63,772 bases of DNA from the NCBI GenBank assembly GCA_012031565.1, contig JAAUUM010000002.1:1-63772 (forward strand). The letters are read 5' to 3'. The stretch is from Synechococcaceae cyanobacterium SM2_3_2 (GTDB lineage Bacteria > Cyanobacteriota > Cyanobacteriia > Thermostichales > Thermostichaceae). The notes beneath the pieces were generated by a model. The model saw only the letters and a program-made list of their open reading frames with translations. It was not told the origin of the DNA and did no database searches. Below, one piece after another: positions 8,392 through 17,957 of the stretch (its first letter is position 1; each line of letters starts with the position of its first letter). The translations under genes and the position numbers were made by a program.

Positions 8392-10902
8392 ATGACTGAT
8401 GCCGAACTCGCCCAACTGTTGCAAGCTGCCCTCAAAACGGATCAGTTGGTCTTGCAGGTCAAGCGCAAGGATCCCAATATCATGATCATGATCAACCGGG
8501 ATCCCGAGTTAGGGCCAGTGGATCATGAGGCATTGGCCAGCTGGTTCCAGACCTCGCTACAAAGCCTCCAGGATCCGGGTTTGACCACACTCATGCTCTA
8601 CAGCCGTCTCAAGGGTCAACAGGATCCCGATTGGCAGAACCGGATCCCATTGGTAGCCGAGATGCCCCAATCTCCACCAGCTGAACCCACACCAGTTGGG
8701 GTAGGCAACCCTCCAGACTCCCCCCCTCAGTCCAGTCAAAACGAAGCTTTCGATTTATCCAGCTACAGCTTCACCCGCAATGACCTGCTGATCCGCACCA
8801 GCTTGCCTGAGCCTCCGAAAGAAATTGGAGCTTTGCTCAGAGCCTTCGATGGTTTTGCAATGGCGGATCAAGCCTTTTTGCTGCCCCGCCTGGATAGCTT
8901 TTTTAAGGATCCGACAACGGTGCGAATTGACCTAACCGGTCGGGATCCCGCTATCGGGAGATGGCTGCAACAGATCCGGGAGCTAGATGACACAAACCTG
9001 AAACCCCTTACCATTTGGTTGAGTCGTTACTGTTATGACCCCACCAAGACGATGCGAGAGGTGGGGGGAGCCAAGTCGGGCCAGCCTGGGACAGCAGACG
9101 ATAACGCAGATGATAGCTCTGACCAGAGCCAATCCAACCCATCAGCTTTAGCGCCGCGATCAGCCCATCAACCTTTGCCCAAAGCGGGGCGGGCAGCACA
9201 AGCTGGGATCCCCCTCAAAATCGCCAGTCTGGCGGGCAATTTGGGCTTAGCCTCTGGGGTGACGCTGAGTTTGCTGGGGGGCATGGTGCTGGTGTTGTTT
9301 TTGGCCATTCTGGGCAGCGCCTCCGAGGAAGGATTGGGATTGGGCTGGCTGCTCTTTGCTATTGGCCTTACGGTGGCTTTCAACGCACTGATGTTTATGA
9401 TCTCCCCCTGGATCATGGACTTGACCCAAAGATGGCTCTATGGCACCCGTTGGATCGATCTGGCTCAGGTGGGTCGCCGCAGCCCCGAAACAGCCGATAT
9501 GATCCGGCGGGTTTGCGCCAAACATCGGATCAAAGAGCCCAAGCTCGGGATCATTGATGATCAAAACCCCACCGCTTTCACCTACGGCAACTTCCCCAAT
9601 TCTGCTCGTGTGGTGGTCAGTGAGGGACTTTTTACCTATCTAGACGACGACGAGGTGGCAGCGGTCTATGCCCATGAGTTGGGGCATGTCGTCCATTGGG
9701 ACTTTGCCGTCATGACCTTGGCCTCCACGCTGGTTCAGATTACCTATTTGATCTATGTGTCGATTCGGGAACGAGTGCGGGGCGATAGTAAGGCAGCTCG
9801 CAACATCCGTAATTTGGCGACGCTGGCCTATGTCTTTTACTTGGTGGGCACCTATTTGATGCTGTACTTGTCCCGTGTGCGGGAGTATTTTGCTGATCAT
9901 TTTGCCGCCGAAGTCACCGGCAACCCCAATGCTCTCAGTCGGGCGCTGGTCAAGATTGCTTACGGCATTGTGGAAGTGGGAGAACGCCAACAGACAGAAG
10001 ATCAGTCTAATCGGTCGCGGCGATTGATGGAGGGCACCCGCGCCTTGGGGATCTATGATGCTCGCTCTGCCACCTCCTCCGGTACCGCCTACCGAGTGGC
10101 TGCTCGTCCCGATCAAGTGGGCAAGGTGTTCTTGTGGGATATGTTTAATCCCTGGGGTACTTGGATGGAACTCAATTCCACTCACCCTCTCACCGGCAAG
10201 CGGATCCGGGCCCTCAGCACCTATGCCGAACAACTCGGGATCCCGGCAGAATTTGATATGGCACGAGTGATTGCCAAGGGCAAAGAGTTGGATAAACGCC
10301 GCCTCTACGGGGGATTTGGCCTGGATGTCGCCCTGATGAATGCCCCTTGGCTGGGAGCACTCTTGGGGTTCTTGATCACGATACCCGCCTGGGGTATGGA
10401 GTCCTACCAAGCCATCAGCATTCCCTTGGGGGCGATTATCATTGGGGCCAGCTTGGGCCAATTGATTCAAATGACGGTCATGTTCCCTGGTTTTGCATCG
10501 GTGACAGAAACCACTGTTTTGCGGGCCATGAGCAACCCCTATGCCAGTCCACTGCGTGGGATCCCGATGTTAATCCAGGGCAAGCTGATTGGCCGAGGCA
10601 ATGCAGGCTATACCTTTGGCTCTGATTTCAAGATGCAGGACTCGACGGGTATGATCTTTTTGCGCTATGCCTCCCGCTTTGGCCCGATTGGCAATTTCCT
10701 GTTTGGAGCCAACAAGGTGAGCGCCTTGATCGGGCGCAGTGGATCCGCCAAAGGTTGGTTCCGGCGTGGCATCGCCCCCTGGATCGATCTGGCTGAGATC
10801 AATACCAATCAAGGGGATCGGGTAACTAGCCATCCCTCCTTCTGGATGGGGGTGATCGGGGTGATTGGAGCTGCCGCTGGCATTATGCTACTGCTGCTGT
10901 GA
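8392..10902 (+). CDS. M48-family zinc metalloprotease (HtpX-like) with long N-terminal extension
   Basis: About 836 residues from the ATG at 8392; the frame opens earlier (8224) but the segment beginning MTDAELAQLLQAALKTDQ reads as the true N-terminus. Residues 1-100 and 130-220 look like two copies of a small soluble domain (KTDQLVLQVKRKDPNIMIMINRDPE and RTSLPEPPKEIGALLRAFD regions). Two membrane segments follow near residues 275-345, then the peptidase core with the zinc motif HELGH (about 428-432) in AAVYAHELGHVVHWDF, a further membrane pair, and the downstream glutamate segment YFADHFAAEVTGNPNALSRAL. The C-terminal third contains more hydrophobic segments and a small beta domain. HtpX-type proteases degrade damaged membrane proteins; the extra N- and C-terminal parts are typical of cyanobacterial homologues as far as I recall. 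Confidence 0.85.
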   Translation: MTDAELAQLLQAALKTDQLVLQVKRKDPNIMIMINRDPELGPVDHEALASWFQTSLQSLQDPGLTTLMLYSRLKGQQDPDWQNRIPLVAEMPQSPPAEPTPVGVGNPPDSPPQSSQNEAFDLSSYSFTRNDLLIRTSLPEPPKEIGALLRAFDGFAMADQAFLLPRLDSFFKDPTTVRIDLTGRDPAIGRWLQQIRELDDTNLKPLTIWLSRYCYDPTKTMREVGGAKSGQPGTADDNADDSSDQSQSNPSALAPRSAHQPLPKAGRAAQAGIPLKIASLAGNLGLASGVTLSLLGGMVLVLFLAILGSASEEGLGLGWLLFAIGLTVAFNALMFMISPWIMDLTQRWLYGTRWIDLAQVGRRSPETADMIRRVCAKHRIKEPKLGIIDDQNPTAFTYGNFPNSARVVVSEGLFTYLDDDEVAAVYAHELGHVVHWDFAVMTLASTLVQITYLIYVSIRERVRGDSKAARNIRNLATLAYVFYLVGTYLMLYLSRVREYFADHFAAEVTGNPNALSRALVKIAYGIVEVGERQQTEDQSNRSRRLMEGTRALGIYDARSATSSGTAYRVAARPDQVGKVFLWDMFNPWGTWMELNSTHPLTGKRIRALSTYAEQLGIPAEFDMARVIAKGKELDKRRLYGGFGLDVALMNAPWLGALLGFLITIPAWGMESYQAISIPLGAIIIGASLGQLIQMTVMFPGFASVTETTVLRAMSNPYASPLRGIPMLIQGKLIGRGNAGYTFGSDFKMQDSTGMIFLRYASRFGPIGNFLFGANKVSALIGRSGSAKGWFRRGIAPWIDLAEINTNQGDRVTSHPSFWMGVIGVIGAAAGIMLLLL

Positions 10903-11087
10903 TGCCACTTTAGTAAGGCTTTAGTAGTGCTTAAAAGTAGTGCTTAAAAATGGTCTGTAATCTCCAGATTCTCTAACGGGTCACTGGCTCAAAATTTCTT
11001 CATTGGTCTGCTCACCCACTAGTCGCCAAAACCACCCTTTTTACAGAAATTCAGCCTGATGCACTTCAGATTTGAATTGTCCCATCT

Positions 11088-12026
11088 TCAAGGTCGTTCG
11101 TGGAGAAACCAGCGATCAAAATGTAGTAAAGCTAAGGCATGATGACGTAACGGGATCCCTGACAAAAGGGTCGTACAGGGGGCAATAAGAATCTGTTCCT
11201 GAGCCAGATCCCAAGCAGCTTGTATCGTGTTCGGGGGACGAGAGACGTAGCACTGCAACATGGTGCCATAGTGGGCCACTAGCTCTGCTCCATATCGCTC
11301 CTGCCAACTCCGGCCCAGAGCACTATAATTTTCAGTCCCTTGGTATTCAGTCGGAAACCAACTCAGATAGGCCAAGGCATCCCATGAACAGGTGATAGGC
11401 AAAAATAACAATGCTATAGGATCCTGCGGCTGAGGGGAATACCATTCCAAATGACGCTGCCAATCCTCATGAGGATCCTCTTGTTTCTGTTCCCAATCCA
11501 GTAACCACCGATCCACTTGATCAGGGGTGATGGCAGGGGTATTCTGACCCAACGCTTGGTAGACCTCCTCCAGGCTGGGAGATCCTCCATAAATACCAGC
11601 CGTAATTGCTAATTCACTCTGAATCATGGCGTCTAATTCATCAAACCAATCCTCAGCAGCAGCTTTTTTTTCTCTCAAAAATGCTGTGATATCTGCATCA
11701 TTCGCCGCAGTCAAGATGGTCTGAGGATCCGTATTCTCTGCATTGGGAGGCGCGATAAATCCAAAGCGAGAGAAGAAATCGGCATCTTGCATCTGCTCAA
11801 CCCAGCCACTGCGAGCATGACTCCAACACACCGTTGCGATTGGCCATCGACCTGTTTGCGGCACCAGTGCACGGGCAGTCTGCCAAGCGTCTTCAACCTC
11901 ATCTCTCTCAATTTGCAACGCTAGAGCTGATTCGCCAGTATCCAAAATGGGCAACTCAATCACAGCCCGCCCCTGCCAAGCGGATCCCGCCAGAAGATCT
12001 CTCAAGCTCTCTGCCGACTCGATCAT
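11088..12026 (-). CDS. DUF4253 domain-containing protein
   Basis: A 312-residue soluble protein. The C-terminal third carries the DUF4253 signature: NYSALGRSWQERYGAELVAHYG, then VSRPPNTIQAAWDLAQEQILIAP, then ALALLHFDRWFLHER. In other bacteria these proteins often occur as stand-alone genes of unknown role, sometimes near toxin-immunity loci; no toxin partner is visible here. The N-terminal part (IVELPILDTGESALALQIE-like) is a predicted mixed fold. No signal peptide or membrane segment is seen. It is separated from the downstream side by a 185-base spacer with a 13-bp duplication (AGTAGTGCTTAAA twice, near 10923-10948). Confidence 0.65.
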   Translation of the reverse strand: MIESAESLRDLLAGSAWQGRAVIELPILDTGESALALQIERDEVEDAWQTARALVPQTGRWPIATVCWSHARSGWVEQMQDADFFSRFGFIAPPNAENTDPQTILTAANDADITAFLREKKAAAEDWFDELDAMIQSELAITAGIYGGSPSLEEVYQALGQNTPAITPDQVDRWLLDWEQKQEDPHEDWQRHLEWYSPQPQDPIALLFLPITCSWDALAYLSWFPTEYQGTENYSALGRSWQERYGAELVAHYGTMLQCYVSRPPNTIQAAWDLAQEQILIAPCTTLLSGIPLRHHALALLHFDRWFLHERP

Positions 12027-12088
12027 GGGGCAATCTCCACAGAAATTTAGGATAGGAAATCAGGTTGAATCGGGCTGCTCAAACTCTT

Positions 12089-13054
12089 TTAGGCACTCAC
12101 TTGGGCACTGGCGGAGTCGCGGATATGCTGCAATGTCAACACCCCCACAACGGATCCCCCCTCAATCACCGTTAGAGCCCCTGCTCCAGTTCGAAGCAAT
12201 AGGGACAAGGCTTGCCGCAGGTTGTCGTGCCGCTCGATGGTGGGATCCCCATTTTGGTTGTAGGGGTGGGGGATATCGATCATGGCGCTTTCCACCCGCA
12301 ATAGGCTGAGCTGACGCACCATATCCTCGGCCCCCATTAGCTCATGCACAAAGGGATCCGCCGGTTGGGTCAACACCTTAAAGGGCGTGTCGTACTGCAC
12401 GATCTGCCCTTGCCGCAAAATTAGAATCCGATCCGCCAATCGCAGAGCCTCTTCTACATCGTGCGAGACAAACAAAATCGTCTTATGTAATTGCTGCTGA
12501 AGCCGTAACATCTCCGCTTGTAGGTCGGCACGGGTGATGGCATCAATGGCCCCAAACGGCTCATCCATCAACATCACCGCTGGATCCCCTGCTAGGGCAC
12601 GGGCTAGCCCAATCCGCTGCTGTTGCCCCCCCGACAGTTGAGCCGGATAGCGATCTCGAAAGGTTTCAGGCTTCATCTGAATCAGGGTGAGCAATTCGTC
12701 GATTCGCTCCTCGATCCGAGGCCGTTGCCACCCCAATAGACGAGGTACCACGGCGATGTTTTGGGCCACCGTCATGTGCGGGAACAGGCCCGACTGCTGA
12801 ATCACATAGCCAATTTGCTGCCGTAGGGTGGTCTTTCGCAACCGCCGGATATCGGTTCCATCCAAATAAATGGATCCCTCGGTGGGTTCATAGAGACGGT
12901 TGACCATTTTTAATAGGGTTGTCTTGCCACAGCCGGATGGCCCCAGCATTACCACCAGTTGCCCCTGCTCGACCTCAAAGGTGCAGCGGTTGACAGCAGA
13001 ATAGCCCGCCCCAGGAAAGCGTAGCGAAACCTGCTCAAAACGAATGGCACTCAA
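12089..13054 (-). CDS. ABC transporter ATP-binding protein, glycine betaine/proline (OpuCA-like) type
   Basis: A 321-residue ATPase subunit. Walker A is GPSGCGKTTL (residues about 38-47), the signature is LSGGQQQR, Walker B is VMLMDEPFG, followed by the H-loop in FVSHDVEEAL. The C-terminal 90 residues (IPHPYNQNGDPTIERHDNLRQALSLLL, then LTVIEGGSVVGVLTLQHIRD) form a CBS-like regulatory segment, as in OpuCA/ProV-type ATPases for compatible solutes. Partner permease and binding-protein genes are not adjacent on either side, so the substrate is inferred only from subfamily resemblance. The start follows a GGAGG-like site and the upstream spacer (13055-13176) shows no other gene. Confidence 0.85.
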   Translation of the reverse strand: MSAIRFEQVSLRFPGAGYSAVNRCTFEVEQGQLVVMLGPSGCGKTTLLKMVNRLYEPTEGSIYLDGTDIRRLRKTTLRQQIGYVIQQSGLFPHMTVAQNIAVVPRLLGWQRPRIEERIDELLTLIQMKPETFRDRYPAQLSGGQQQRIGLARALAGDPAVMLMDEPFGAIDAITRADLQAEMLRLQQQLHKTILFVSHDVEEALRLADRILILRQGQIVQYDTPFKVLTQPADPFVHELMGAEDMVRQLSLLRVESAMIDIPHPYNQNGDPTIERHDNLRQALSLLLRTGAGALTVIEGGSVVGVLTLQHIRDSASAQVSA

Positions 13055-13176
13055 TGATCGGAGGCTCCTAGAGCGGCGACAGGATTAAGTCATTCTGCCA
13101 GCTTAGTCAGCAGGCACCAACAGGGGGAAGACATGGTGATAAATGTGGCGAGCAAGTTGCCAAGACTATTTCCTGG

Positions 13177-14109
13177 TTAGGGAGCAATGATGATATCCAC
13201 GCGGCGATTGCGTTGTCGTCCCACTTCCGTATCATTCGAGGCCACCGGTTGAGCCGCGCCGTAGCCACTGCTAGACCAATTGAACTGGTCGGCATTGGGG
13301 AGGGCATCCCTCAAAAAATCCTTGACTGCATTGGCCCGATCCAGAGACAGCACCAGGTTGTAGTTATCCTCCCCCACATCATCCGTATGTCCTACCACCA
13401 ACACTCTGGCTGCCGGCTGCTCGGTGAGGCGGTTGGCTACCCGTTGAAGCAAACTAGTAGCCTCCGGGCGCAAGTCCGCTTGATCAAAGTCAAACAGCAC
13501 ATCTCCGGGCAGACTGATGGTTTGGGTGCCAACTTCTAACGTGATTGATTCTGGCGTGATTGATTCTGGCGTGATTGATTCGGGTGTGGGGGTATCGGTG
13601 GGTTGAGGAGAAGGGGATGGCTCAGGACTAGCTTCAGGGGTTGGATCGGGGGAGGGATCGGGCGAAGCTGGAAACTCGGTGGATCCTGGCACAACGATCT
13701 CCGCCTGGGTGGAGGATTGCTGTTGAAGAGAAGGCCCCTCCAGCAGGGTCTCTAAGGCTTGGATCCTGATCAAAACCTCCAAAACGTCTTGCCGCAACAG
13801 CCGTAGTTCTGAGCGGATGGCCTCCGTCTGGGGTTGATCCAGGATCCCTGATGCTGAGGTGGGGGGAGGATCCGGTTGCGCGGGCAGATCCAGAGGCGGC
13901 TCCTCCACCGGCAACCCAATGGGATCCTGATCGGGGCTAGTGAGTTGCTGAATCGGCTGAGTGTCCTGACTGGAGTCTGGGCTTACGTCTAGACTTAGTT
14001 CCTGAGCCGACATCTCTTGCCGCCAGCCGCTGCCAATCCCCAGCCCCAAAGCTGCTCCAGCGATCAGTAGTATCCCAACCCATCCTCGATTGTGCTTGCC
14101 ACTTGCCAT
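13177..14109 (-). CDS. OmpA/MotB-domain peptidoglycan-associated protein
   Basis: About 310 residues. The ATG at 14109 is chosen because AAGGAGG lies eight bases upstream; a further upstream ATG (14133) would lie before that site. A membrane or signal segment (GWVGILLIAGAALGLGIGSG) is followed by a Pro/Asp/Ser-rich linker with a coiled-coil stretch (RSELRLLRQDVLEVLIRIQ) and a PESIT repeat, then the OmpA-like domain (last 115 residues) with FDFDQADLRPEA, VVGHTDDVGEDNYNL and the RRVDI end. OmpA-like domains bind meso-diaminopimelate peptidoglycan; the protein likely tethers envelope and cell wall. The PESIT repeat comes from a 15-bp tandem repeat near 13543-13588. Confidence 0.8.
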   Translation of the reverse strand: MASGKHNRGWVGILLIAGAALGLGIGSGWRQEMSAQELSLDVSPDSSQDTQPIQQLTSPDQDPIGLPVEEPPLDLPAQPDPPPTSASGILDQPQTEAIRSELRLLRQDVLEVLIRIQALETLLEGPSLQQQSSTQAEIVVPGSTEFPASPDPSPDPTPEASPEPSPSPQPTDTPTPESITPESITPESITLEVGTQTISLPGDVLFDFDQADLRPEATSLLQRVANRLTEQPAARVLVVGHTDDVGEDNYNLVLSLDRANAVKDFLRDALPNADQFNWSSSGYGAAQPVASNDTEVGRQRNRRVDIIIAP

Positions 14110-14333
14110 AGGGATCCCCTCCTTGCGTCCCACGGCTTGATCTTAGCCATGCAGCCACAGAGCACAAGCCTTTTTGGGGAAACCCTGAGGGATGAAACCC
14201 GCACCTGTCTCGGATAGTCGTCATCTCTTCCCCCCGCTCTAAGCTGATAACCCTTGGGGATAACCTACAGAATCTTCACCACATCACCCCGAGGCATTTG
14301 TGTCAGGATGGATCTTCTCAGTCAGTGGATCCC

Positions 14334-16034
14334 ATGCCTTCAGATCGTCCCCCTTCTCGTCGCCCTTCCTCTCGTCCCTCCAATCGGGGGGGGGCCAACC
14401 GCTCGGGATCCCCTTCTCGCTCCTTTGGACGGCCCGCCAGTGGTGGATCGGGTGGTCGTTTCAATAAACCCTCCACCTCATCAGGCCGACCCCGCCTGCG
14501 GGATGATGCCTCCAATCCGGGATCTTCAGATCGACCCAGACCCCGGGATCAGGGTAATCGGGATCAGGGTAATCGGGATCAGGGCAACCGAGATCAGGGC
14601 AACCGAGATCAGGGCAACCGAGATCAGGGCAATTCTGACCGGCCCAAATTGCGCCAACAGGACAACTGGGATCCCGGCTCTCGCCCCCGCCGCACAGAAG
14701 GACGACCGGAGAGACGAGGGACTGATCGACCCGATCGGGGTGATCGCCCCAGTCGGCCTGATACAGCTGGCCCCCGCAATCCCAGACGACGGGATGATCA
14801 AGAACAGCCCGATCGCCCGAGCCGAGACTATTCCAATCGAGACTATCCCAACCGTGGCCGAGACGGAGGGGAGCGCAGCTCTAATCGACCACAATCCGAT
14901 GACCGACGCAGTGGCCCTGGTTCTGAGCGCAAGCGCTCACCCTTCGGTAAACCATCGGCGCGAGCAGGAGCACGCCCTAGCCCCCGATCTAGCCCATCCG
15001 ATCGTCCCAAAAATCGGTTTGGCGGATCCAGAGAGTCTATGGGATCCAGCTTTGAGCGCCCGATGGGCAAAGGAGGGGGATCCTTCCCGCCCCGAAATAA
15101 GCCCGAGGGTAAGCGCGGCCCTGTTTATGAACCGGATCCAGACCTGGATCAAGATTTTGGCCGGGTGGGGGAGGATGATCAGCGACTGGCTGAGCGAGAA
15201 GCCCGTCGAGCTTTCCACGCTACCGTCTCTGCTCCATCTGTGTCTGACCAATCGGATGGCAGTAGCAGTGAAGATGATCAGTCTGATCTTCTCTATGGTC
15301 GTCACAGTGTTTTGGCGGCACTGGAGGGGGGCAGCACCCTCAATCGAGTGTGGGTGATCGCGCCACTGCGTTACCATCCCCGCTTTCATCCCCTGCTGGA
15401 AAGTGCCAAACAACGGGGCACTGTCATTGATGAGGTCACCCCAGCTCGCCTCAGCGCCATCACCGATGGCAGCAATCACCAGGGCATTGCCGCGCAGGGC
15501 ACCAGCTATAGCTACACCGACCTGGATGAGCTGGCGGATGCCGCATTGAAAGCTAGCCCCAGTCCCGTTATCGTCATGGCGGACGGCATTCAGGATCCCC
15601 ACAATTTGGGGGCAATTGCCCGGACGGCGGAGGCGATGGGCGCTCAAGGGATGGTGATCCCACAACGTCGGGCGGTTGGGGTCAACTCCACCGTGCTCAA
15701 GGTGGCTGCTGGTGCCCTCACCACATTGCCTATCGCCCGAGTCATCAACCTTAATCGAGCCTTGGAAACTCTGAAGGAAAAAGGGTTTTGGATCTACGGC
15801 ACCGATGCCAGTGGCAGTCAGCCCATTCATACCATCGACTTCACTGGCCCCATCGTGGTGGTGGTGGGGGCAGAAGGAGAGGGAATCAGCCTCTTAACTC
15901 AGCAGCGTTGCGATATGTTGGTGACGATCCCATTGCAGGGGCGTACCCAGAGTCTCAATGCGTCTGTTGCGGCAGGAATGGCCTTGTATGAGGTCTGTCG
16001 TCAACGCTGGCAGCGCACCCTGAAACGGACTTAG
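14334..16034 (+). CDS. rlmB: SpoU/TrmH-family rRNA 2'-O-methyltransferase (RlmB-like) with disordered N-terminal extension
   Basis: About 566 residues from the ATG of [12 protein letters not shown]. Residues 1-300 are extremely rich in Arg, Asp, Gly, Pro and Ser, with six DQGNR-type repeats near residues 70-100, and are predicted disordered and probably RNA-binding. The last 250 residues are a complete RlmB-type methyltransferase: substrate-binding N-domain ([15 protein letters not shown]), then the SPOUT knot domain with [33 protein letters not shown] and [21 protein letters not shown]. The family methylates the ribose of G2251 in 23S rRNA using SAM. Long basic/low-complexity N-termini are known in cyanobacterial members, but this one is unusually long. 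A second plus-strand frame is open across the low-complexity part and is rejected as a shadow. Confidence 0.85.
   Translation: MPSDRPPSRRPSSRPSNRGGANRSGSPSRSFGRPASGGSGGRFNKPSTSSGRPRLRDDASNPGSSDRPRPRDQGNRDQGNRDQGNRDQGNRDQGNRDQGNSDRPKLRQQDNWDPGSRPRRTEGRPERRGTDRPDRGDRPSRPDTAGPRNPRRRDDQEQPDRPSRDYSNRDYPNRGRDGGERSSNRPQSDDRRSGPGSERKRSPFGKPSARAGARPSPRSSPSDRPKNRFGGSRESMGSSFERPMGKGGGSFPPRNKPEGKRGPVYEPDPDLDQDFGRVGEDDQRLAEREARRAFHATVSAPSVSDQSDGSSSEDDQSDLLYGRHSVLAALEGGSTLNRVWVIAPLRYHPRFHPLLESAKQRGTVIDEVTPARLSAITDGSNHQGIAAQGTSYSYTDLDELADAALKASPSPVIVMADGIQDPHNLGAIARTAEAMGAQGMVIPQRRAVGVNSTVLKVAAGALTTLPIARVINLNRALETLKEKGFWIYGTDASGSQPIHTIDFTGPIVVVVGAEGEGISLLTQQRCDMLVTIPLQGRTQSLNASVAAGMALYEVCRQRWQRTLKRT
14545..14634. 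repeat. 15-bp in-frame tandem repeat, six copies
   Basis: Six units of GGGATCAGGGTAATC-type sequence, the later ones GAGATCAGGGCAACC, encoding the DQGNR repeats of the methyltransferase N-terminus. Confidence 0.9.
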
Positions 16035-16303
16035 GATCCCTTTAACAACCCTTAACAATAGGAAAGTCATATTACAGCTTGTTCAGAAAACACCTAATAT
16101 GTCTTTTCTTCTTTCGCCTTCTCTCAAAAGGACTAAGTGCGGAAGCCGTTACAACTAATAAGTGAACAGGCTATAAGTTATTTAATTCATGTAAAGGGAT
16201 GGTGACTTTAGTACCCACCGTTGGCTTTTTTGCCGCCACCCTAGCCATCAGCGTCGTTGCTGTTCCATAATTCTTAGCAGAAAGGCCATGAGGGGAAAAG
16301 CCT

Positions 16304-16552
16304 GTGAACTTCTTTGCCAAGGCGCTGGGCATTCTGCCAGGATTCGGGAAATTCTGGATCGAGATCACCACCACCGAACCTGCTTGCACCTATTATTTTG
16401 GCCCGTTTGACTCAGAACAAGAGGCGGTAGGCAATAAGCCGTCTTATGTCAGTGATCTAGAGGCTGAAGGGGCCAAAGGGATCCAAGTCAACATCAGCCA
16501 ACGACGCCAACCGGAGCAACTGACGGTGGAACGCCCCCCTACACGGGTCTGA
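16304..16552 (+). CDS. DUF1816 domain-containing protein
   Basis: An 82-residue protein starting at GTG after AGGGGAAAAG. The segment FWIEITTTEPACTYYFGPFD then SDLEAEGAKGIQV is diagnostic of DUF1816, a small cyanobacterial family of unknown function that is sometimes attached to linker-type or phycobilisome-related proteins. An opposite-strand frame (16171-16389) overlaps it and is discarded. The 270-base region upstream contains two heptamers like CTTTAACA and CTTAACAA spaced 11 bases apart (16041-16060), weakly resembling a Pho box. Confidence 0.8.
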   Translation: MNFFAKALGILPGFGKFWIEITTTEPACTYYFGPFDSEQEAVGNKPSYVSDLEAEGAKGIQVNISQRRQPEQLTVERPPTRV

Positions 16553-16738
16553 GTATAATCCCACTCACCCGACTGAGATGTAATGGATCCCCTAATTCCT
16601 GACCAATCTTCATGTCATACTCATTCGTCATCCTCAATTGACAGATGCTTGAGAAATTTGTGATTGGGTGATTCCCTCTCTGGGCCATCAGCTCTGTGAT
16701 CAGTTTTCTGCTTGTTCAAAATCCTCTTAGGTCAACGA

Positions 16739-17284
16739 ATGGCCACCCCCTCGGTTGTTTCACAAGGACTTGGATTTGGTTGGATGATCCTGCTGGGCTT
16801 TTTAGGAGCTTGGATCGGGCTCAAACTTAAAGTGCCAGCGGGGGTGCTGGTGGGATCCATGGCTTTTGTGGGCCTGGGCAATATCCTCAGCCAGAGCTGG
16901 GGCACCCTGGCTCTACCCCCTCTGCCCGGTTGGGTGGGCTTTGGCTTACAACTTGCTCTGGGCATCACGTTGGGCACCAAGCTTTCCCCTGAGACGTTTG
17001 TGGCGCTCAAAGATCTGTGGAAGCCGGTTTTGATCAGCACCACCGTCGCCATTGGCACCGGCATGGTCTCCGCCTATGGTTTATCTCGGTGGCTGGGCAT
17101 TGAGCAGATGACCGCCCTGCTCAGCACGGCACCAGGGGGCATTTCGGGCATGAGTCTGCTGGCCCTGGATATGGGTGCCCAGAGCACAACCGTGGTGATC
17201 ATGCATTTAGCCCGTCTGATTACGGTTGTGGTCTTGGTGCCTCTCTTGGTCAAGCTGATTGTTCATCCCCCTCCAATCGGATAG
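16739..17284 (+). CDS. AbrB-family membrane protein (ammonia monooxygenase/AbrB duplication domain)
   Basis: About 181 residues starting at the ATG of MATPSVVSQG. The protein is almost entirely hydrophobic, with about five membrane segments. LGAWIGLKLKVPAGVLVGSM, GWVGFGLQLALGITLGTKLS and STAPGGISGMSLLALDMGAQ are hallmarks of the AbrB-duplication membrane family (TIGR03082). Standard members carry two copies (about 350 residues); in cyanobacteria single-copy halves of about 180 residues occur. The biochemical role is unknown; the name does not imply DNA binding or ammonia oxidation. No obvious operon partner. Confidence 0.75.
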   Translation: MATPSVVSQGLGFGWMILLGFLGAWIGLKLKVPAGVLVGSMAFVGLGNILSQSWGTLALPPLPGWVGFGLQLALGITLGTKLSPETFVALKDLWKPVLISTTVAIGTGMVSAYGLSRWLGIEQMTALLSTAPGGISGMSLLALDMGAQSTTVVIMHLARLITVVVLVPLLVKLIVHPPPIG

Positions 17285-17420
17285 CAGAATTCCGTAGGTG
17301 GATTAAGTAAATGATCTCTCTTATCCCTCCCCTTGAGATGCCGTTGCATCAAGATTGGCCAATCTCTCCGATGGCATTGGGTATGATGGGAGACGCCTAT
17401 GCCCTTAGAGGATGCCCACC

Positions 17421-17777
17421 ATGAGTTTGCCTCGTATGCCTCGCTCTGGTACTCGCCCCAAACTCCGCACCATCCCACGACGTAAAACAGAGGCGGCGGT
17501 CTATTCAGAGATCCAGCAGTTAACAGTCGAAAAGCAGCGGTTGCATCAGGAATTAGCAGCGATGACTGAGCGGCGAGGTCAAATTGAGGAACGTCTTGGC
17601 ATTTTGAATCAGTCGATCACAGCCCTTAAAACGCAAGCGGAGGTCTATGCGGAAGCCTCTGAGAATGCTTTGGATCCCGCTACAGCCATCCCTGTGCCAC
17701 ATCAGCAGGTCTATCGGGTCTCACCCCAGCGATTTGGTTCTGACTCCATCACCACCATCGAACATATCGATTACTAA
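17421..17777 (+). CDS. Small coiled-coil protein, GvpV-like (tentative)
   Basis: About 118 residues; the ATG at 17421 is favoured over 17412 because GAGG sits nine bases upstream. The N-terminus is basic (SLPRMPRSGTRPKLRTIPRRK) and is followed by a clear coiled coil from about 28 to 80 (EIQQLTVEKQRLHQELAAM, then RRGQIEERLGILNQSITAL). The arrangement resembles cyanobacterial GvpV, but no gas-vesicle shell genes are visible and related coiled-coil proteins occur in strains without gas vesicles. Structural or scaffold role only inferred. Confidence 0.55.
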   Translation: MSLPRMPRSGTRPKLRTIPRRKTEAAVYSEIQQLTVEKQRLHQELAAMTERRGQIEERLGILNQSITALKTQAEVYAEASENALDPATAIPVPHQQVYRVSPQRFGSDSITTIEHIDY

Positions 17778-17957
17778 ACATAGGTTCAAAATAAATTCAA
17801 AATAAAGTTGATGGACTTTTTCTCCAGAAGGTGAACGGTCTTTTAACCAGGGCCTTTTAACCTCATGATCACTCATTTTTGAGCAGCTTGTCCATCAGGT
17901 CGGAACGGGATCCGACTTGATATCCTGATAGTGTCCTTTGGCAGGCTAATTTTTTAG

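Noticed and set aside
14254-15357. 367-codon plus-strand frame overlapping the RlmB gene
   Set aside because: It lies within low-complexity DNA, has no homology and no plausible start site; the overlapping frame encodes a complete methyltransferase.
16037-16062. Pho box-like pair upstream of DUF1816
   Set aside because: Only two weak octamers and about 240 bases from the gene start.
16171-16389. 72-codon minus-strand frame
   Set aside because: Shadow of the DUF1816 gene region on the opposite strand; no family features.
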